DNA of 64,000 nt from assembly GCA_041749075.1 (NCBI GenBank), contig JBGTBY010000031.1, forward strand, positions 186,001-250,000. The letters are read 5' to 3'. The first letter of the stretch is position 1. The number at the start of each line of letters is the position of its first letter. The position numbers and the translations under genes were made by a program. Shown here in pieces: positions 53,157 through 61,702 of this stretch. Under the pieces are notes generated by a model. That model was given only the letters and a program-made list of their open reading frames with translations, searched no databases and was not told where the DNA came from. This DNA comes from CAMTWZ01 sp041749075 (GTDB lineage Bacteria; Bacteroidota; Rhodothermia; Balneolales; HLUCCA01).

Positions 53157-54861
53157 TGACGATCATCGTGATGTCGTCAGAGTAATGGTCGTCGGTGAAG
53201 CGTTTCACATCATCCACAATCGCTTGTTGTATGCCGGCCGCATTTAACGATCGGTTCTGTGAAATCACCTCCATCAATCGTTCTTCGCCATATTCTTCGT
53301 CCACATCATTCAACGCTTCGGTAACGCCATCGGTGTACAAGACCAAGAGATCGTCCTGTTGAAGCTGGATTTCGCCCTGTTGATAGGGGTTGAACGTAGG
53401 TAGCGCCCCTAGCAACATCCCCCCATCAGACAAAGGTAGGATGTCTCCGTTTTTTCGAAACACATAGGGTGGGTTATGTCCCGCATTCACAAACTGAAGC
53501 AACGATTGTTCAGGCCGATACCGAGCCCAGAAAAAACTGATGAATTTATCGCTTGGCGTGTTCTTATAGATGATGTCGTTGATCTTGCCGGTAACCTCAC
53601 CCAGATCGGTGATCACAGGCGTGAGCACATGCAACATGGCTTGAAGATTGGCCATCAATAGGGATGCGGGAATGCCTTTCCCGGTGACATCGGCGATCGC
53701 TAGATAGACATCCTCATCTCTACAAATGATATCATAATAATCGCCACCCACATGTCGGCTCGACACGTTCATTGCCGCAAGATCCAAATTCGGCACATGA
53801 GGGATGGGTTGCGGAAGTAGTTTTTCCTGGATGGTGCGGGCAATGCTCAGCTCTTCCTCAATCCGCTCTTTCTCAATGCGTTCTTGAAGAAGCAGGGTTT
53901 TTTGAATGGACAGCAAGGCCAGGTTTCCGAGCGAGCTCAGAAAATTGAAATCAGATTCGGTATAGGGTTCGCTTGTGGCTCGTTTCCCGACACCCAGCAC
54001 GCCGAATTCGTCTTGCAATCGCAAGGTGACCATCGCTTCAATCTGGTTCGTTTCCAGCAAGGGGATGTCCTGGCGCAACCGATCGCCCACCCGGATATTC
54101 GATTCCTTAATGTTCAATAGTTTTTTGAGGCAGGCGTCATCCGGTGCCGATTTCATCCCGTTCATTACCAATAATTCCGGATCCCCATTGCCACGCTTTT
54201 TCACAAAAAAGAAGGTGCGGATGAACATCTGACCCAACAAGGCGAACTTGAAGATCTTCAATATCGGTTCCCGATCCACCGTCGCGTTGAACTCTTTGCT
54301 CAGGTCGAACAGTGTATGCAATTCCTGCACTTTGCGGTCGAGCTGGAGGTTGGTCGACCGCAATTGTCCCACCAATTGCGAATTGGCGATGGCCACCGCC
54401 GAAATATTGACCAAGTTTTCAAGGAAATCGAGTTCCCGTTTGTTGAACGGTTCGCCTGTGGCTTTCGAACCGATGGCCAAATAACCCATATGATGGGCAC
54501 GGGTACGAATTTGGAACAAGCCGGTGAGAAGATTCGATTTGAACACATCCGGGTATTTGTCGTTGTCGATCGGGATGTGGATAGCGTCGGGAAACACATC
54601 CGAGCCTGGCAGAGGAACACTCTGTTTCTCAAAAAAGCCGGTTTTGCCCTTGCTTTTTTGAACGATGTGTTTTTTCTGGATGGGGTCCCATAGCACGATC
54701 ACGGCCTTCGATGAAAACAACTTTCCCATCGAAATGAGTAGGAGATTGTTCAGAACGAAGTCAAGATCGGTGCTTTCAATCAGAAGTCGACTGGTGTCGA
54801 GAAGTGTTTTTAACTCGAACCGGGCGTGCCAACTATCGAGGTGGTCGGAATCGGAAGACAA
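53143..54861 (-). CDS. RsbU-like PP2C (SpoIIE) serine phosphatase with sensor domains
   Basis: A 572-residue cytoplasmic protein. Residues about 20-330 contain two GAF-like sensor regions, with a coiled segment before the phosphatase (KERIEEELSIARTIQEKLLPQ). The SpoIIE-type PP2C domain follows (SSRHVGGDYYDII, LAIADVTGKGIPASLLMANLQ, and late DDLLVLYTDGVTEALN and DDITMIVIK). It dephosphorylates the anti-anti-sigma factor in partner switching. It is the last gene of a three-gene operon with the kinase and STAS genes, 2 bases after the kinase. Confidence 0.92.
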   Translation of the reverse strand: MSSDSDHLDSWHARFELKTLLDTSRLLIESTDLDFVLNNLLLISMGKLFSSKAVIVLWDPIQKKHIVQKSKGKTGFFEKQSVPLPGSDVFPDAIHIPIDNDKYPDVFKSNLLTGLFQIRTRAHHMGYLAIGSKATGEPFNKRELDFLENLVNISAVAIANSQLVGQLRSTNLQLDRKVQELHTLFDLSKEFNATVDREPILKIFKFALLGQMFIRTFFFVKKRGNGDPELLVMNGMKSAPDDACLKKLLNIKESNIRVGDRLRQDIPLLETNQIEAMVTLRLQDEFGVLGVGKRATSEPYTESDFNFLSSLGNLALLSIQKTLLLQERIEKERIEEELSIARTIQEKLLPQPIPHVPNLDLAAMNVSSRHVGGDYYDIICRDEDVYLAIADVTGKGIPASLLMANLQAMLHVLTPVITDLGEVTGKINDIIYKNTPSDKFISFFWARYRPEQSLLQFVNAGHNPPYVFRKNGDILPLSDGGMLLGALPTFNPYQQGEIQLQQDDLLVLYTDGVTEALNDVDEEYGEERLMEVISQNRSLNAAGIQQAIVDDVKRFTDDHYSDDITMIVIKHR

Positions 54862-54863
54862 AA

Positions 54864-55283
54864 TCAGAGTTTTTTAGTCATCACAATTTCGTTCAAGGTA
54901 CCCACTTTCCGGTATTCGACCTGATCCATGAGTTTTTGAATGAGAAACACGCCAACACCACCACGCTTGCGGAGCTTGATGCGTTCTTCGATGTTCGGCT
55001 CTTTGTACAAATCGGGATTGTAGCTGCGTCCATGATCGCTGATCACGATATGGAATCCGTCATCACCACACATCACCTTCACATTCACCATCTTGGAATC
55101 GTCGAAATCATACGCATGTTTGATGACGTTTGTATAGGCTTCGTCTACAGCCAAGCGGATGGAATCGGTGTCTTCATGGGTGAATCCACATTGACTGGCA
55201 TGATTGGCCACAAAGTTGCGGACGTGAGCGATGTTCTCCGTCGTGGCACGAACCAGCAAGCTATGTTCCTTTGTGGTTGGCAC
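54864..55283 (-). CDS. RsbW/SpoIIAB-like anti-sigma serine kinase
   Basis: A 139-residue HATPase with AVDEAYTNVIKHAY (N-box), ISDHGRSYNP (G1-type) and KRGGVGVFLIQKLMD. These kinases bind a sigma factor or other target and phosphorylate the STAS protein. It lies 5 bases after the STAS gene and before the phosphatase. The controlled target is not in the window. Confidence 0.93.
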   Translation of the reverse strand: MPTTKEHSLLVRATTENIAHVRNFVANHASQCGFTHEDTDSIRLAVDEAYTNVIKHAYDFDDSKMVNVKVMCGDDGFHIVISDHGRSYNPDLYKEPNIEERIKLRKRGGVGVFLIQKLMDQVEYRKVGTLNEIVMTKKL

Positions 55284-55288
55284 GTCTG

Positions 55289-55639
55289 TCAGGAAATGGT
55301 GAACTTTTGCACGGCCTCGGTTTCGTCGTCAAGGATGTCATACAAGGCCGGAAAACCGAGAAGATCGAATACGTTGAAGACTTTTCCGGACATGTTGGTC
55401 AATTTGATATCTCCACCCATGGATCGGATATCTTCGATGTACGCCATAAAAACGCCCAATCCAGCGCTGGAGATGTAAGCGAGTGATTGGCAGTTGACAA
55501 TAATCTTATGACGTTTCTGTGCGATGAGAGTCTTGAAGGCATCTTCGAGATGCGACGCCGTATGAGCGTCAAGCTCGCCATCCAAATGCAGGATATCAAT
55601 CTCGTCCCTGATACCGGAGGTAATGGTAAACAAACTCAT
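55289..55639 (-). CDS. STAS-domain anti-sigma factor antagonist (RsbV-like)
   Basis: A 116-residue protein. The ATG at 55639 gives the standard STAS start. The phosphorylation site SSAGLG is at residues 57-62, with Ser57/58 matching SpoIIAA. Unphosphorylated protein would capture the kinase and free its target. It heads the partner-switching operon. The upstream frame to 55750 crosses a hairpin and is rejected. Confidence 0.93.
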   Translation of the reverse strand: MSLFTITSGIRDEIDILHLDGELDAHTASHLEDAFKTLIAQKRHKIIVNCQSLAYISSAGLGVFMAYIEDIRSMGGDIKLTNMSGKVFNVFDLLGFPALYDILDDETEAVQKFTIS

Positions 55640-55728
55640 GGTTGATGAAATTCTGTGTAGACAATCAGGGTTTCGCGACGAAGACCGAGCTTGTACGTGG
55701 GTTAAAAAGCAAAAGTTACAAAAATAAT

Positions 55729-55758
55729 AAGGCGCCACATCGTCAGACATGGCGCCTT
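55729..55758 (-). terminator. Rho-independent terminator of the SPOR lipoprotein operon
   Basis: AAGGCGCCA (55729-55737) and TGGCGCCTT (55750-55758) form a perfect 9-bp stem with a 12-base loop. On the minus strand it is followed by TATTATTTTTG, a U-rich tail. It lies 101-130 bases past the end of the second SPOR gene and before the STAS gene, so it would stop transcription coming from the SPOR pair. The rest of 55640-55858 shows nothing clear. Confidence 0.6.
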
Positions 55759-55858
55759 TAACTATTCATCAAGAGAGACGCTACTTGAGCGCGTTTAATA
55801 GTAATGATAAATTCACACAGATTCTATATCGTAGTGTAAATCTTTGTGGCTAAAAATA

Positions 55859-56401
55859 TTACTGACGTATCTGAATCGGGTAGGATTTCACATTGAACTG
55901 CCGGTTGATGCGTTCCGATTCAGTCAGCGTGGATCGGTATCCGGAATAACCGGTCAATCTCACCACAAATCGATAAGCCGTTGTCGCACTTGTGTTTTCG
56001 AAAAAAGTGACATTGGTGAACCCATTTGCTTTCCATTGTGAAACACTAGCCACGGCCCCAGCTTCTGATGTAAAGGCGCCCAATTGAATGTGATGAGGAA
56101 ACGCACTTGGTGTTTGTTCAACTACAGGCGCCTCAATGGGTACTACAACTACTGGTTGAGTTACCGAGACAGTTGTGTCGGGTTGGATGTCTGCCGCGGT
56201 AGTAACAACGTCGACGGTGCCGCCTTTGGCGATTAATTCGCTTTCGTTACGAATCCGATTCAGGGCTTCTTCAATTTTTGCGCTCTCCGTAGCGGCCATG
56301 TCCGACAACTTCTTATTCTCGGCTTTGACGATTTCATCCGGATCGGGACCACAGCCCCAAACGAAACCAATCAGCACAAGCGATAGAGCGGTATGTCTCA
56401 T
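55859..56401 (-). CDS. SPOR-domain lipoprotein
   Basis: A 180-residue lipoprotein (signal LIGFVWGCGPD, Cys17) with a coiled stretch, a Val/Pro/Thr-rich linker (about residues 70-105) and a C-terminal SPOR domain that includes HHIQLGAFTSEAGAVAS and AYRFVVRLTGYSG. SPOR domains bind denuded peptidoglycan at division sites. It follows a similar SPOR gene by 2 bases. The ATG at 56401 is chosen for the lipobox. Confidence 0.88.
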   Translation of the reverse strand: MRHTALSLVLIGFVWGCGPDPDEIVKAENKKLSDMAATESAKIEEALNRIRNESELIAKGGTVDVVTTAADIQPDTTVSVTQPVVVVPIEAPVVEQTPSAFPHHIQLGAFTSEAGAVASVSQWKANGFTNVTFFENTSATTAYRFVVRLTGYSGYRSTLTESERINRQFNVKSYPIQIRQ

Positions 56402-56403
56402 GG

Positions 56404-56892
56404 TTATTTGGAATCGACCCATGCCATCACGCCATACTTCGATTTCACATGCGAAACCAAGGCATCGGCATTGCTGCGGGAGGACAATCGTCCCAATCGA
56501 ACTCTGAACCAGACATCACCTGTCGCATCCGTACCATATTTTTCAACAAATGCGGCGTTGAATCCACGGGTTTTCCATGTGTCGGCGAGTTGATTTGCTT
56601 TTATTTCTGATCTCCATGACCCCACTTGCACGGAAAATGCTCCATCATCGGAGAAACGCAATGTGGTGATGTCTAAATTCGATGATGCGACTTTTTTGCC
56701 CGAGTCGGCTTCATTTCCACCATTCGCGGCTACTTCAGCCTCTGCGATTTGCGCTTGACGCAAGGCCTGTACCCGCTCCAATGAATCACGTCTCGCTTGT
56801 TCTTGTTGTCTGAGCTCTTCCTCTGATGGTCCGCAAGCAACGACGGATGCGCCGATCGCCACGATGAACAGGAGTTGGATTGTGCATCTCAT
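56404..56892 (-). CDS. SPOR-domain lipoprotein
   Basis: A 162-residue lipoprotein (signal ending SVVACGPS), with a charged coiled coil (EEELRQQEQARRDSLERVQ) and a SPOR domain (FSVQVGSWRSEIKANQLAD to WFRVRLGRLSSRSNADAL). It is the first gene of a two-gene unit with the other SPOR lipoprotein. A TATATTGAA box on the minus strand (56962-56970) lies about 70 bases upstream. The ATG at 56892 is chosen because it gives the lipobox. Confidence 0.88.
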   Translation of the reverse strand: MRCTIQLLFIVAIGASVVACGPSEEELRQQEQARRDSLERVQALRQAQIAEAEVAANGGNEADSGKKVASSNLDITTLRFSDDGAFSVQVGSWRSEIKANQLADTWKTRGFNAAFVEKYGTDATGDVWFRVRLGRLSSRSNADALVSHVKSKYGVMAWVDSK

Positions 56893-56983
56893 TTGATTCG
56901 ATTCCCTTACCTTTGATGTATGTGAACGTGTCATTACAGTAAACCGTTTTTCGTAATAAAATTCAATATACGAATTGAAAGCT

Positions 56984-57277
56984 ATGCCATTTCTTGTAAA
57001 TGCGACCGACCATACCGATCTAGATGCCTTGAATCGCCGGAATTCTGTCCGAAATGATCACCTGGAGAGTGCTAAAAAAATGGAATCGGATGGAATCCTG
57101 CGATTTGGTGCAGCACAAATCGATTCTCAAAATCGCATGATCGGATCATTATTGGTGTATGACCTACCGACGGAAGCAGACGTGAGGTCTATGGTTGAAT
57201 CCGATATCTACTGGACAACCAACGTCTGGGAATCGTATACCATTACTGAAATTCGGATCGCGATTCCATCCGCCTAG
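56984..57277 (+). CDS. YciI-family protein
   Basis: A 97-residue small alpha-beta protein of the YciI family. It opens PFLVNATDHTDLDAL, with RNDHLESAKKMESDGIL and GSLLVYDLPTEADVRSMVESD; the family has a conserved Asp/His pair and a DP-type segment. Enzyme activity is not known for most members. The ATG at 56984 is used. Its stop overlaps the end of the convergent beta-barrel gene by 4 bases. Confidence 0.85.
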   Translation: MPFLVNATDHTDLDALNRRNSVRNDHLESAKKMESDGILRFGAAQIDSQNRMIGSLLVYDLPTEADVRSMVESDIYWTTNVWESYTITEIRIAIPSA

Positions 57278-58056
57278 AGATAGACGTTGAATCCGGCTGA
57301 AAAGGTATTGAATGGAATGCCGGCGATGTTCAACCAATGATGCCCGACCGAAAAACGGATCGGACCACGATGGATTCCTACTGTGAGTCTTGTGTTCGTG
57401 ATATCGCCATAGGTGTGCGGCATGAAGCCGGAATAGTAGGATATGGAGACCGGTTTGACAGGGTACAGATCGGCATGGACCGCTGCTTCAAATCCATCAA
57501 ATCGATCGCCACCGATCATCACATTTCGATAGCCCATTGAAAAGCCGGCATCACCCGATGTGAAGAATCTGAATTTGCGTCCACCCATCAGATTGAATTG
57601 ATAAATGCCCCAAGGCGCACCCAATTCCTTGAAATAATCGAATTGGGAATTCAGCAACCAATAACCGGTATGCCATTTCAGCTCGGCGGATCGTTGTTCC
57701 ATCGCCAACGTGCCTTGCGGAAGCGACAGATTCAAACGCATTTCTAGCATGTTCCCACGTCCAGCGCCGTCTTTATTGAACGATCGGATACCTCGGCCCA
57801 ATCCAGCAGGAGAATACGGATACGGTGTATACCGGATCACGGGCTCATTCAAGCGCATCGGACGGAAGTAGAAGAACTCCGGCAACACATCGATGGAAAG
57901 ATCAATCACGGTTAATGCGAACGACACGGAAGAGTCGTCGCTCTCGCCTTTCATGCGTTTTTTGGCTTCTTCCGTTCGCGATTGGGCGGAGAGAGGCGTT
58001 GTCAGAACAAAGCTGACCAACAGGATAGATAATGAGATTTTGAAAGACTGTTTCAT
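57274..58056 (-). CDS. Exported beta-strand-rich protein, unknown (probably outer membrane)
   Basis: A 260-residue protein with a signal peptide (residues 1-24, ending LSAQ). It has alternating aromatic/hydrophobic strands (LKWHTGYWLLNSQFDYF, IYQFNLMGGRKFRFF, PVSISYYSGFMPH) and ends FSAGFNVYL, like an outer-membrane beta-barrel. I do not recognise a family. It stands alone between YciI and the divergent marR gene. Confidence 0.78.
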   Translation of the reverse strand: MKQSFKISLSILLVSFVLTTPLSAQSRTEEAKKRMKGESDDSSVSFALTVIDLSIDVLPEFFYFRPMRLNEPVIRYTPYPYSPAGLGRGIRSFNKDGAGRGNMLEMRLNLSLPQGTLAMEQRSAELKWHTGYWLLNSQFDYFKELGAPWGIYQFNLMGGRKFRFFTSGDAGFSMGYRNVMIGGDRFDGFEAAVHADLYPVKPVSISYYSGFMPHTYGDITNTRLTVGIHRGPIRFSVGHHWLNIAGIPFNTFSAGFNVYL

Positions 58057-58131
58057 GGCATTACTCTACGAAGCGTCGTTGAACCAAGATACGCAAGTCG
58101 TTGATTTACAATCTCACATGATGATGTTAGC

Positions 58132-58160
58132 TTGACCTTTCCGAGTAAAACCATTATATT
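58132..58160 (+). promoter_or_regulatory. Promoter of the marR-esterase operon
   Basis: TTGACC (58132-58137) and TATATT (58155-58160) are separated by 17 bases, a good sigma-70-type pair. The -10 touches a perfect palindrome that would hide it when the repressor binds. Confidence 0.55.
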
Positions 58161-58174
58161 TGTTTAAACAAATA
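58157..58174. promoter_or_regulatory. MarR-type operator palindrome
   Basis: TATTTGTTTAAACAAATA is a perfect 18-bp palindrome, 11 bases before the marR start and overlapping its -10 box. MarR-family regulators bind such palindromes of 16-20 bp, so autorepression is likely. Confidence 0.65.
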
Positions 58175-58185
58175 ATAGTGATGAT

Positions 58186-58638
58186 ATGGCACGAATCGAA
58201 GACGAAATCAAGCAATCGAAATTCAGGTCGGAAGGGCAGAAGCTCATCATCAATCTGATCTACACCTATAATCAGGTGAGTGCGCAGATGATCACCTTGT
58301 TGGCCACGTATGGTCTTACCGTGCAGCAATATAATATTCTTCGCATTCTGAAAGGGCAATACCCCACACCAGCGACGAACAACCTGGTGAAAGAGCGGAT
58401 GTTGGATCGCAATTCGGATGTGACCCGGATCGTGGATCGGATGATTCGGAACGGATTGGTGACGCGCACGTCGTGCGAGGAAGATCGTCGGCGGGTCGAC
58501 ATCCTGATCACACAAGCCGGAATCGACATGCTGGATTCCATTCAAGCCCAGGAAATGAAGATGGATGACATCGCCGGAAACCTGTCGATGGATGAGCAGA
58601 TCGGCCTAAACACGTTATTAGACAAATTGAGAGGCTGA
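58186..58638 (+). CDS. MarR-family transcriptional regulator
   Basis: A 150-residue winged-helix regulator with YGLTVQQYNILRILKG, the recognition region NNLVKERMLDRNSDVTRIVDRM and the wing RTSCEEDRRRVDILIT. It has the length and start of MhqR-like MarR proteins. It is directly followed by an esterase gene like MhqD of the quinone-response operon, so a similar electrophile response is possible. It probably represses its own promoter through the palindrome just upstream. Confidence 0.9.
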   Translation: MARIEDEIKQSKFRSEGQKLIINLIYTYNQVSAQMITLLATYGLTVQQYNILRILKGQYPTPATNNLVKERMLDRNSDVTRIVDRMIRNGLVTRTSCEEDRRRVDILITQAGIDMLDSIQAQEMKMDDIAGNLSMDEQIGLNTLLDKLRG

Positions 58639-58639
58639 C

Positions 58640-59233
58640 ATGCATCATGAGCACATTTGGGAAGAAGGAACGGGTGATCGTACCTGGATCTTGTTTCACG
58701 GAACCGGTGGCAACGAACGGGATTTGATTCCATTGGTTCGCCGGATCGATCTTGAGGGCTCGATTTTGGGCATACGCGGTAACGTGAGCGAACGGGGCAT
58801 GCCACGGTTTTTCCGCAGGTTATCGGAAGGTGTTTTCGATGAGGAGGATATCCGTCGACGGGTCTCGGATTTGGCGTCGTTTATTGACGAGATGTCGAAA
58901 ACCTATGGGTTTTTACCTGAAACCAGTGTTGCGCTAGGGTATTCGAATGGCGCGAACATCATCAGTGCGATGAATTGGCTGGAAGCGGGTCGGTTCGATG
59001 CGTCGGTGTTGATTCGGCCGATGGTACCGATTGCGCCGGTGGAGGGGATTCGATTGGATGGGAAGCGGGTACTGATGAATGTGGGGCAATTCGACCCGTT
59101 ATCGCCTCCAGGGGAGCCCGATCGTCTCCAAAAAATCTATGAAGACTTGGGAGCGGATGTGACACGGGCGGACATCCAAGCCGGTCATGAACTCACGGGT
59201 GAAGACCTTCGGCGCATCTCCGACTGGTTGTGA
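58640..59233 (+). CDS. Alpha/beta-hydrolase (carboxylesterase, MhqD-like)
   Basis: A 197-residue serine hydrolase with ILFHGTGGNERDL (oxyanion region), the nucleophile motif ALGYSNGANI, the Asp of VGQFDPLSPP and the His of AGHELTGEDL. This is the MhqD/YodD-like small carboxylesterase group. It starts 1 base after marR ends. Its stop codon overlaps the discriminator end of the tRNA-Arg gene on the other strand. Confidence 0.9.
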   Translation: MHHEHIWEEGTGDRTWILFHGTGGNERDLIPLVRRIDLEGSILGIRGNVSERGMPRFFRRLSEGVFDEEDIRRRVSDLASFIDEMSKTYGFLPETSVALGYSNGANIISAMNWLEAGRFDASVLIRPMVPIAPVEGIRLDGKRVLMNVGQFDPLSPPGEPDRLQKIYEDLGADVTRADIQAGHELTGEDLRRISDWL

Positions 59234-59303
59234 CCCCATCCGGGCTCGAACCGGAATCTAAAACTTAGGAGGTTTTCGTTCTATCCTGTTGAACTATGGA
59301 GTC
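59231..59303 (-). tRNA. tRNA-Arg (anticodon CCT)
   Basis: A 73-base gene folds into a full cloverleaf on the minus strand. The acceptor GACTCCA pairs with TGGGGTC (one G-T pair). The anticodon stem AAAAC/GTTTT closes a CTCCTAA loop giving anticodon CCT. The T-arm TCCGG/CCGGA closes TTCGAGC. The discriminator is A and CCA is not encoded. It reads AGG arginine codons. Confidence 0.9.
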
Positions 59304-59336
59304 GTTGAGCTAAGTTACGGAACCGATTCCTATTGT

Positions 59337-61694
59337 ATGAAACATCTCTCCAAACTCCTTTTTTTCCTGATGCCGTTTACGGCGTTTTCCCAGGTCACCG
59401 TAACGGGTACAGTTCGAGACGCCACGTCTGCCGTACCACTCACATCCGCCACACTTCAGGTATCGGGGACGTTCAGGGGAACCGTCACCAATCCAGACGG
59501 ACAGTTTGAACTAACGATTCCATCCTTTCCGGCGGTCGTCATCATCCGGTATATCGGGTACGATACCGATTCGGTGAGATTGGAGCGGGAACCAGACCGC
59601 CCTTTGTCTATTGTTCTGAAGCAAGCCGAGTACCGGTTGCGAGAAATCGTTGTAACTGGTGACGACCCTGCGTTGGACATCATGCGGCGGGTGATCGCCA
59701 ATAAAAAACGGTGGCGAGGCAACTTGCAATCGTATCAGGCGGAAGCCTATACGCGTCAGCGCTTAGAGAACGACACCAGTATCGTATCGATCTCAGAAAG
59801 TTTGTCGGATGCGTATTGGGACAAAAACCGGGGCACTCGGGAAGTGATCCGGTACAAAAATCAAACATCGAACATCGATCCGAGTTCAAACTTCGCAGCG
59901 GCCACGTTCATCCCGAATCTTTATGATGATAACATCACGATTTCGGGCTTTGAGATGGTTGGCCCCACCCATCCGAACGCTCTCGACTATTATCACTTCA
60001 AACTGGAAGGATTTCGTCAGCAAGACGACAAAACCGTATTCGACATCGTGATATCCCCTAAACGGGCGTTACAGCCAACCTTCGTCGGACGAATTTCGGT
60101 GTTGGATGAGGATTTTGCCATGATTTTCATCGATGTGAAACCATCCGAGTCGGTCATGTTTCCACCTCCAATTCAAGAATTCGGACTTCATTACATCCAG
60201 CAATTCAGCAATTTCGGCAGTGATTTCTGGTTGCCGGTGGATGTGCGGATCGAAGGAACCATCAAGATCGGATTTCCCGGTTTGCAGTTTCCGCCATTCA
60301 ACTTTCGGCAGTTGTCGAGATTGGATAATTATCAGGTGAACATTGGCGTGCCTGGAATCTTCTTCGAAACGAGTCGGCGATTGACAGTCGATTCCTTATC
60401 CGTTTCCAAAGGCATCGAGAATCCTCGCATCGGTATGGCCATTCCATTGGATGAGCGCGAACGCAACGCGTACGATTCAGTGGACAGCACGATGACGATC
60501 GAACGCGCCTTTCGCCCTACCGGCGCATTGGCCAGGTTGATTGAAATCAATGAGGGAGATTCTGAACGCAAGCCGAAAGGTCCGATTGCGAAGGCATTGG
60601 ATGGATTCACACCGGATGTGCATGTGAACCGCGTGGAAGGGTTTCATCTGGGGGTGAATTACGCGATACCGACATCCACACTCCCTATCAAATTGAACAT
60701 CGGTGGTGGTTATGCGACGAGTACAGGTACCGCGTTTTATGGAACGAGCATCGAACGGAAGAAGCGAGACAAATTTCATTGGGATGCGGGTTATTCCTAT
60801 GGCGTAGAAACCCGGTTTCGGGAATCGGCCTATCCGCAGTTCATGACCAGTGTGCTTCCTCTGATCGGCCAACCCGATTATCACGATCATTTCGTTTCCG
60901 AGATGGTGAAGGGGGGGATGTCGTATGAAGTCATCCGACCAAGGCTCGGGGGTCGTCGTCGTTCCGACGATAATCGTTTGTTTCGCCGGTTCAGGGTGGG
61001 CGTGAGTTTGTCCCAAGAACGAGCGGAATCGATTGCCAAAACGACCGATTATTCCATTCCGGGCGGCATTTTACAACGACCAAATCCAGCGATCACAGAC
61101 GGCATCTATCGAAGCATTGGTTTCCGTCTGAACACAACGGGAGATTCGGCCCCATTCGGAATCGTGGGTCAGCGCGCATTCGATCTGAACATAGAACATT
61201 CTGACAAGCTTTGGGCGAGCGACGCCACCTACACCCGGTTTCATGGAAAATTGGACTATCGTTTCGAAACCTTCCTAAAGCGCCGTTTTCTTCCGAATGT
61301 GCTGGATGTGAGCTTAATCGGAGGTACCGCTATCGGAGCGATGCCTGTTCAACGAATGCATCAACTGGATGGCAGTTTGGGTGTATTCAATCCGTTCGGA
61401 CAACTCAAAACACTGCGTTCGGCGGCATACGATGCCAAACATGTGGCGGCGATCCATTGGGAGCATAATTTCCGAACCGTACCCTTTGAATGGATAGGAT
61501 GGGATGCGGCCGCCAAGAAGGGTGTGGGTATCATCCTCTTCGGATCATCCGCCCGAACCTGGGACATCGATCGTACCCATCATGAAATCGGTGCCTCCAT
61601 CAACAGTCTGTTTGGCATCATGCGAGTGGATGTGGCTTACCGGCTCGATCAACCAGGCGTTTTCGCAGGGTTCAGTTTGGCTAGAATCCTGTAA
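59337..61694 (+). CDS. DUF5686-family outer-membrane protein with carboxypeptidase-like regulatory domain
   Basis: A 785-residue protein. The signal peptide is at residues 1-19 (ending AFSQ), then a carboxypeptidase-D-like regulatory beta domain (VTGTVRDATSAVPLTSATLQV, YIGYDTDSVRL). The DUF5686 core begins around DPALDIMRRVIANKKRWRG and SYQAEAYTRQRL, with a long beta-rich C-terminal region that may form a barrel. This family is typical of Bacteroidota outer membranes; its function is unknown. The ATG at 59337 is used because it gives the signal peptide. Confidence 0.88.
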   Translation: MKHLSKLLFFLMPFTAFSQVTVTGTVRDATSAVPLTSATLQVSGTFRGTVTNPDGQFELTIPSFPAVVIIRYIGYDTDSVRLEREPDRPLSIVLKQAEYRLREIVVTGDDPALDIMRRVIANKKRWRGNLQSYQAEAYTRQRLENDTSIVSISESLSDAYWDKNRGTREVIRYKNQTSNIDPSSNFAAATFIPNLYDDNITISGFEMVGPTHPNALDYYHFKLEGFRQQDDKTVFDIVISPKRALQPTFVGRISVLDEDFAMIFIDVKPSESVMFPPPIQEFGLHYIQQFSNFGSDFWLPVDVRIEGTIKIGFPGLQFPPFNFRQLSRLDNYQVNIGVPGIFFETSRRLTVDSLSVSKGIENPRIGMAIPLDERERNAYDSVDSTMTIERAFRPTGALARLIEINEGDSERKPKGPIAKALDGFTPDVHVNRVEGFHLGVNYAIPTSTLPIKLNIGGGYATSTGTAFYGTSIERKKRDKFHWDAGYSYGVETRFRESAYPQFMTSVLPLIGQPDYHDHFVSEMVKGGMSYEVIRPRLGGRRRSDDNRLFRRFRVGVSLSQERAESIAKTTDYSIPGGILQRPNPAITDGIYRSIGFRLNTTGDSAPFGIVGQRAFDLNIEHSDKLWASDATYTRFHGKLDYRFETFLKRRFLPNVLDVSLIGGTAIGAMPVQRMHQLDGSLGVFNPFGQLKTLRSAAYDAKHVAAIHWEHNFRTVPFEWIGWDAAAKKGVGIILFGSSARTWDIDRTHHEIGASINSLFGIMRVDVAYRLDQPGVFAGFSLARIL

Positions 61695-61702
61695 ATTCGT
61701 GA

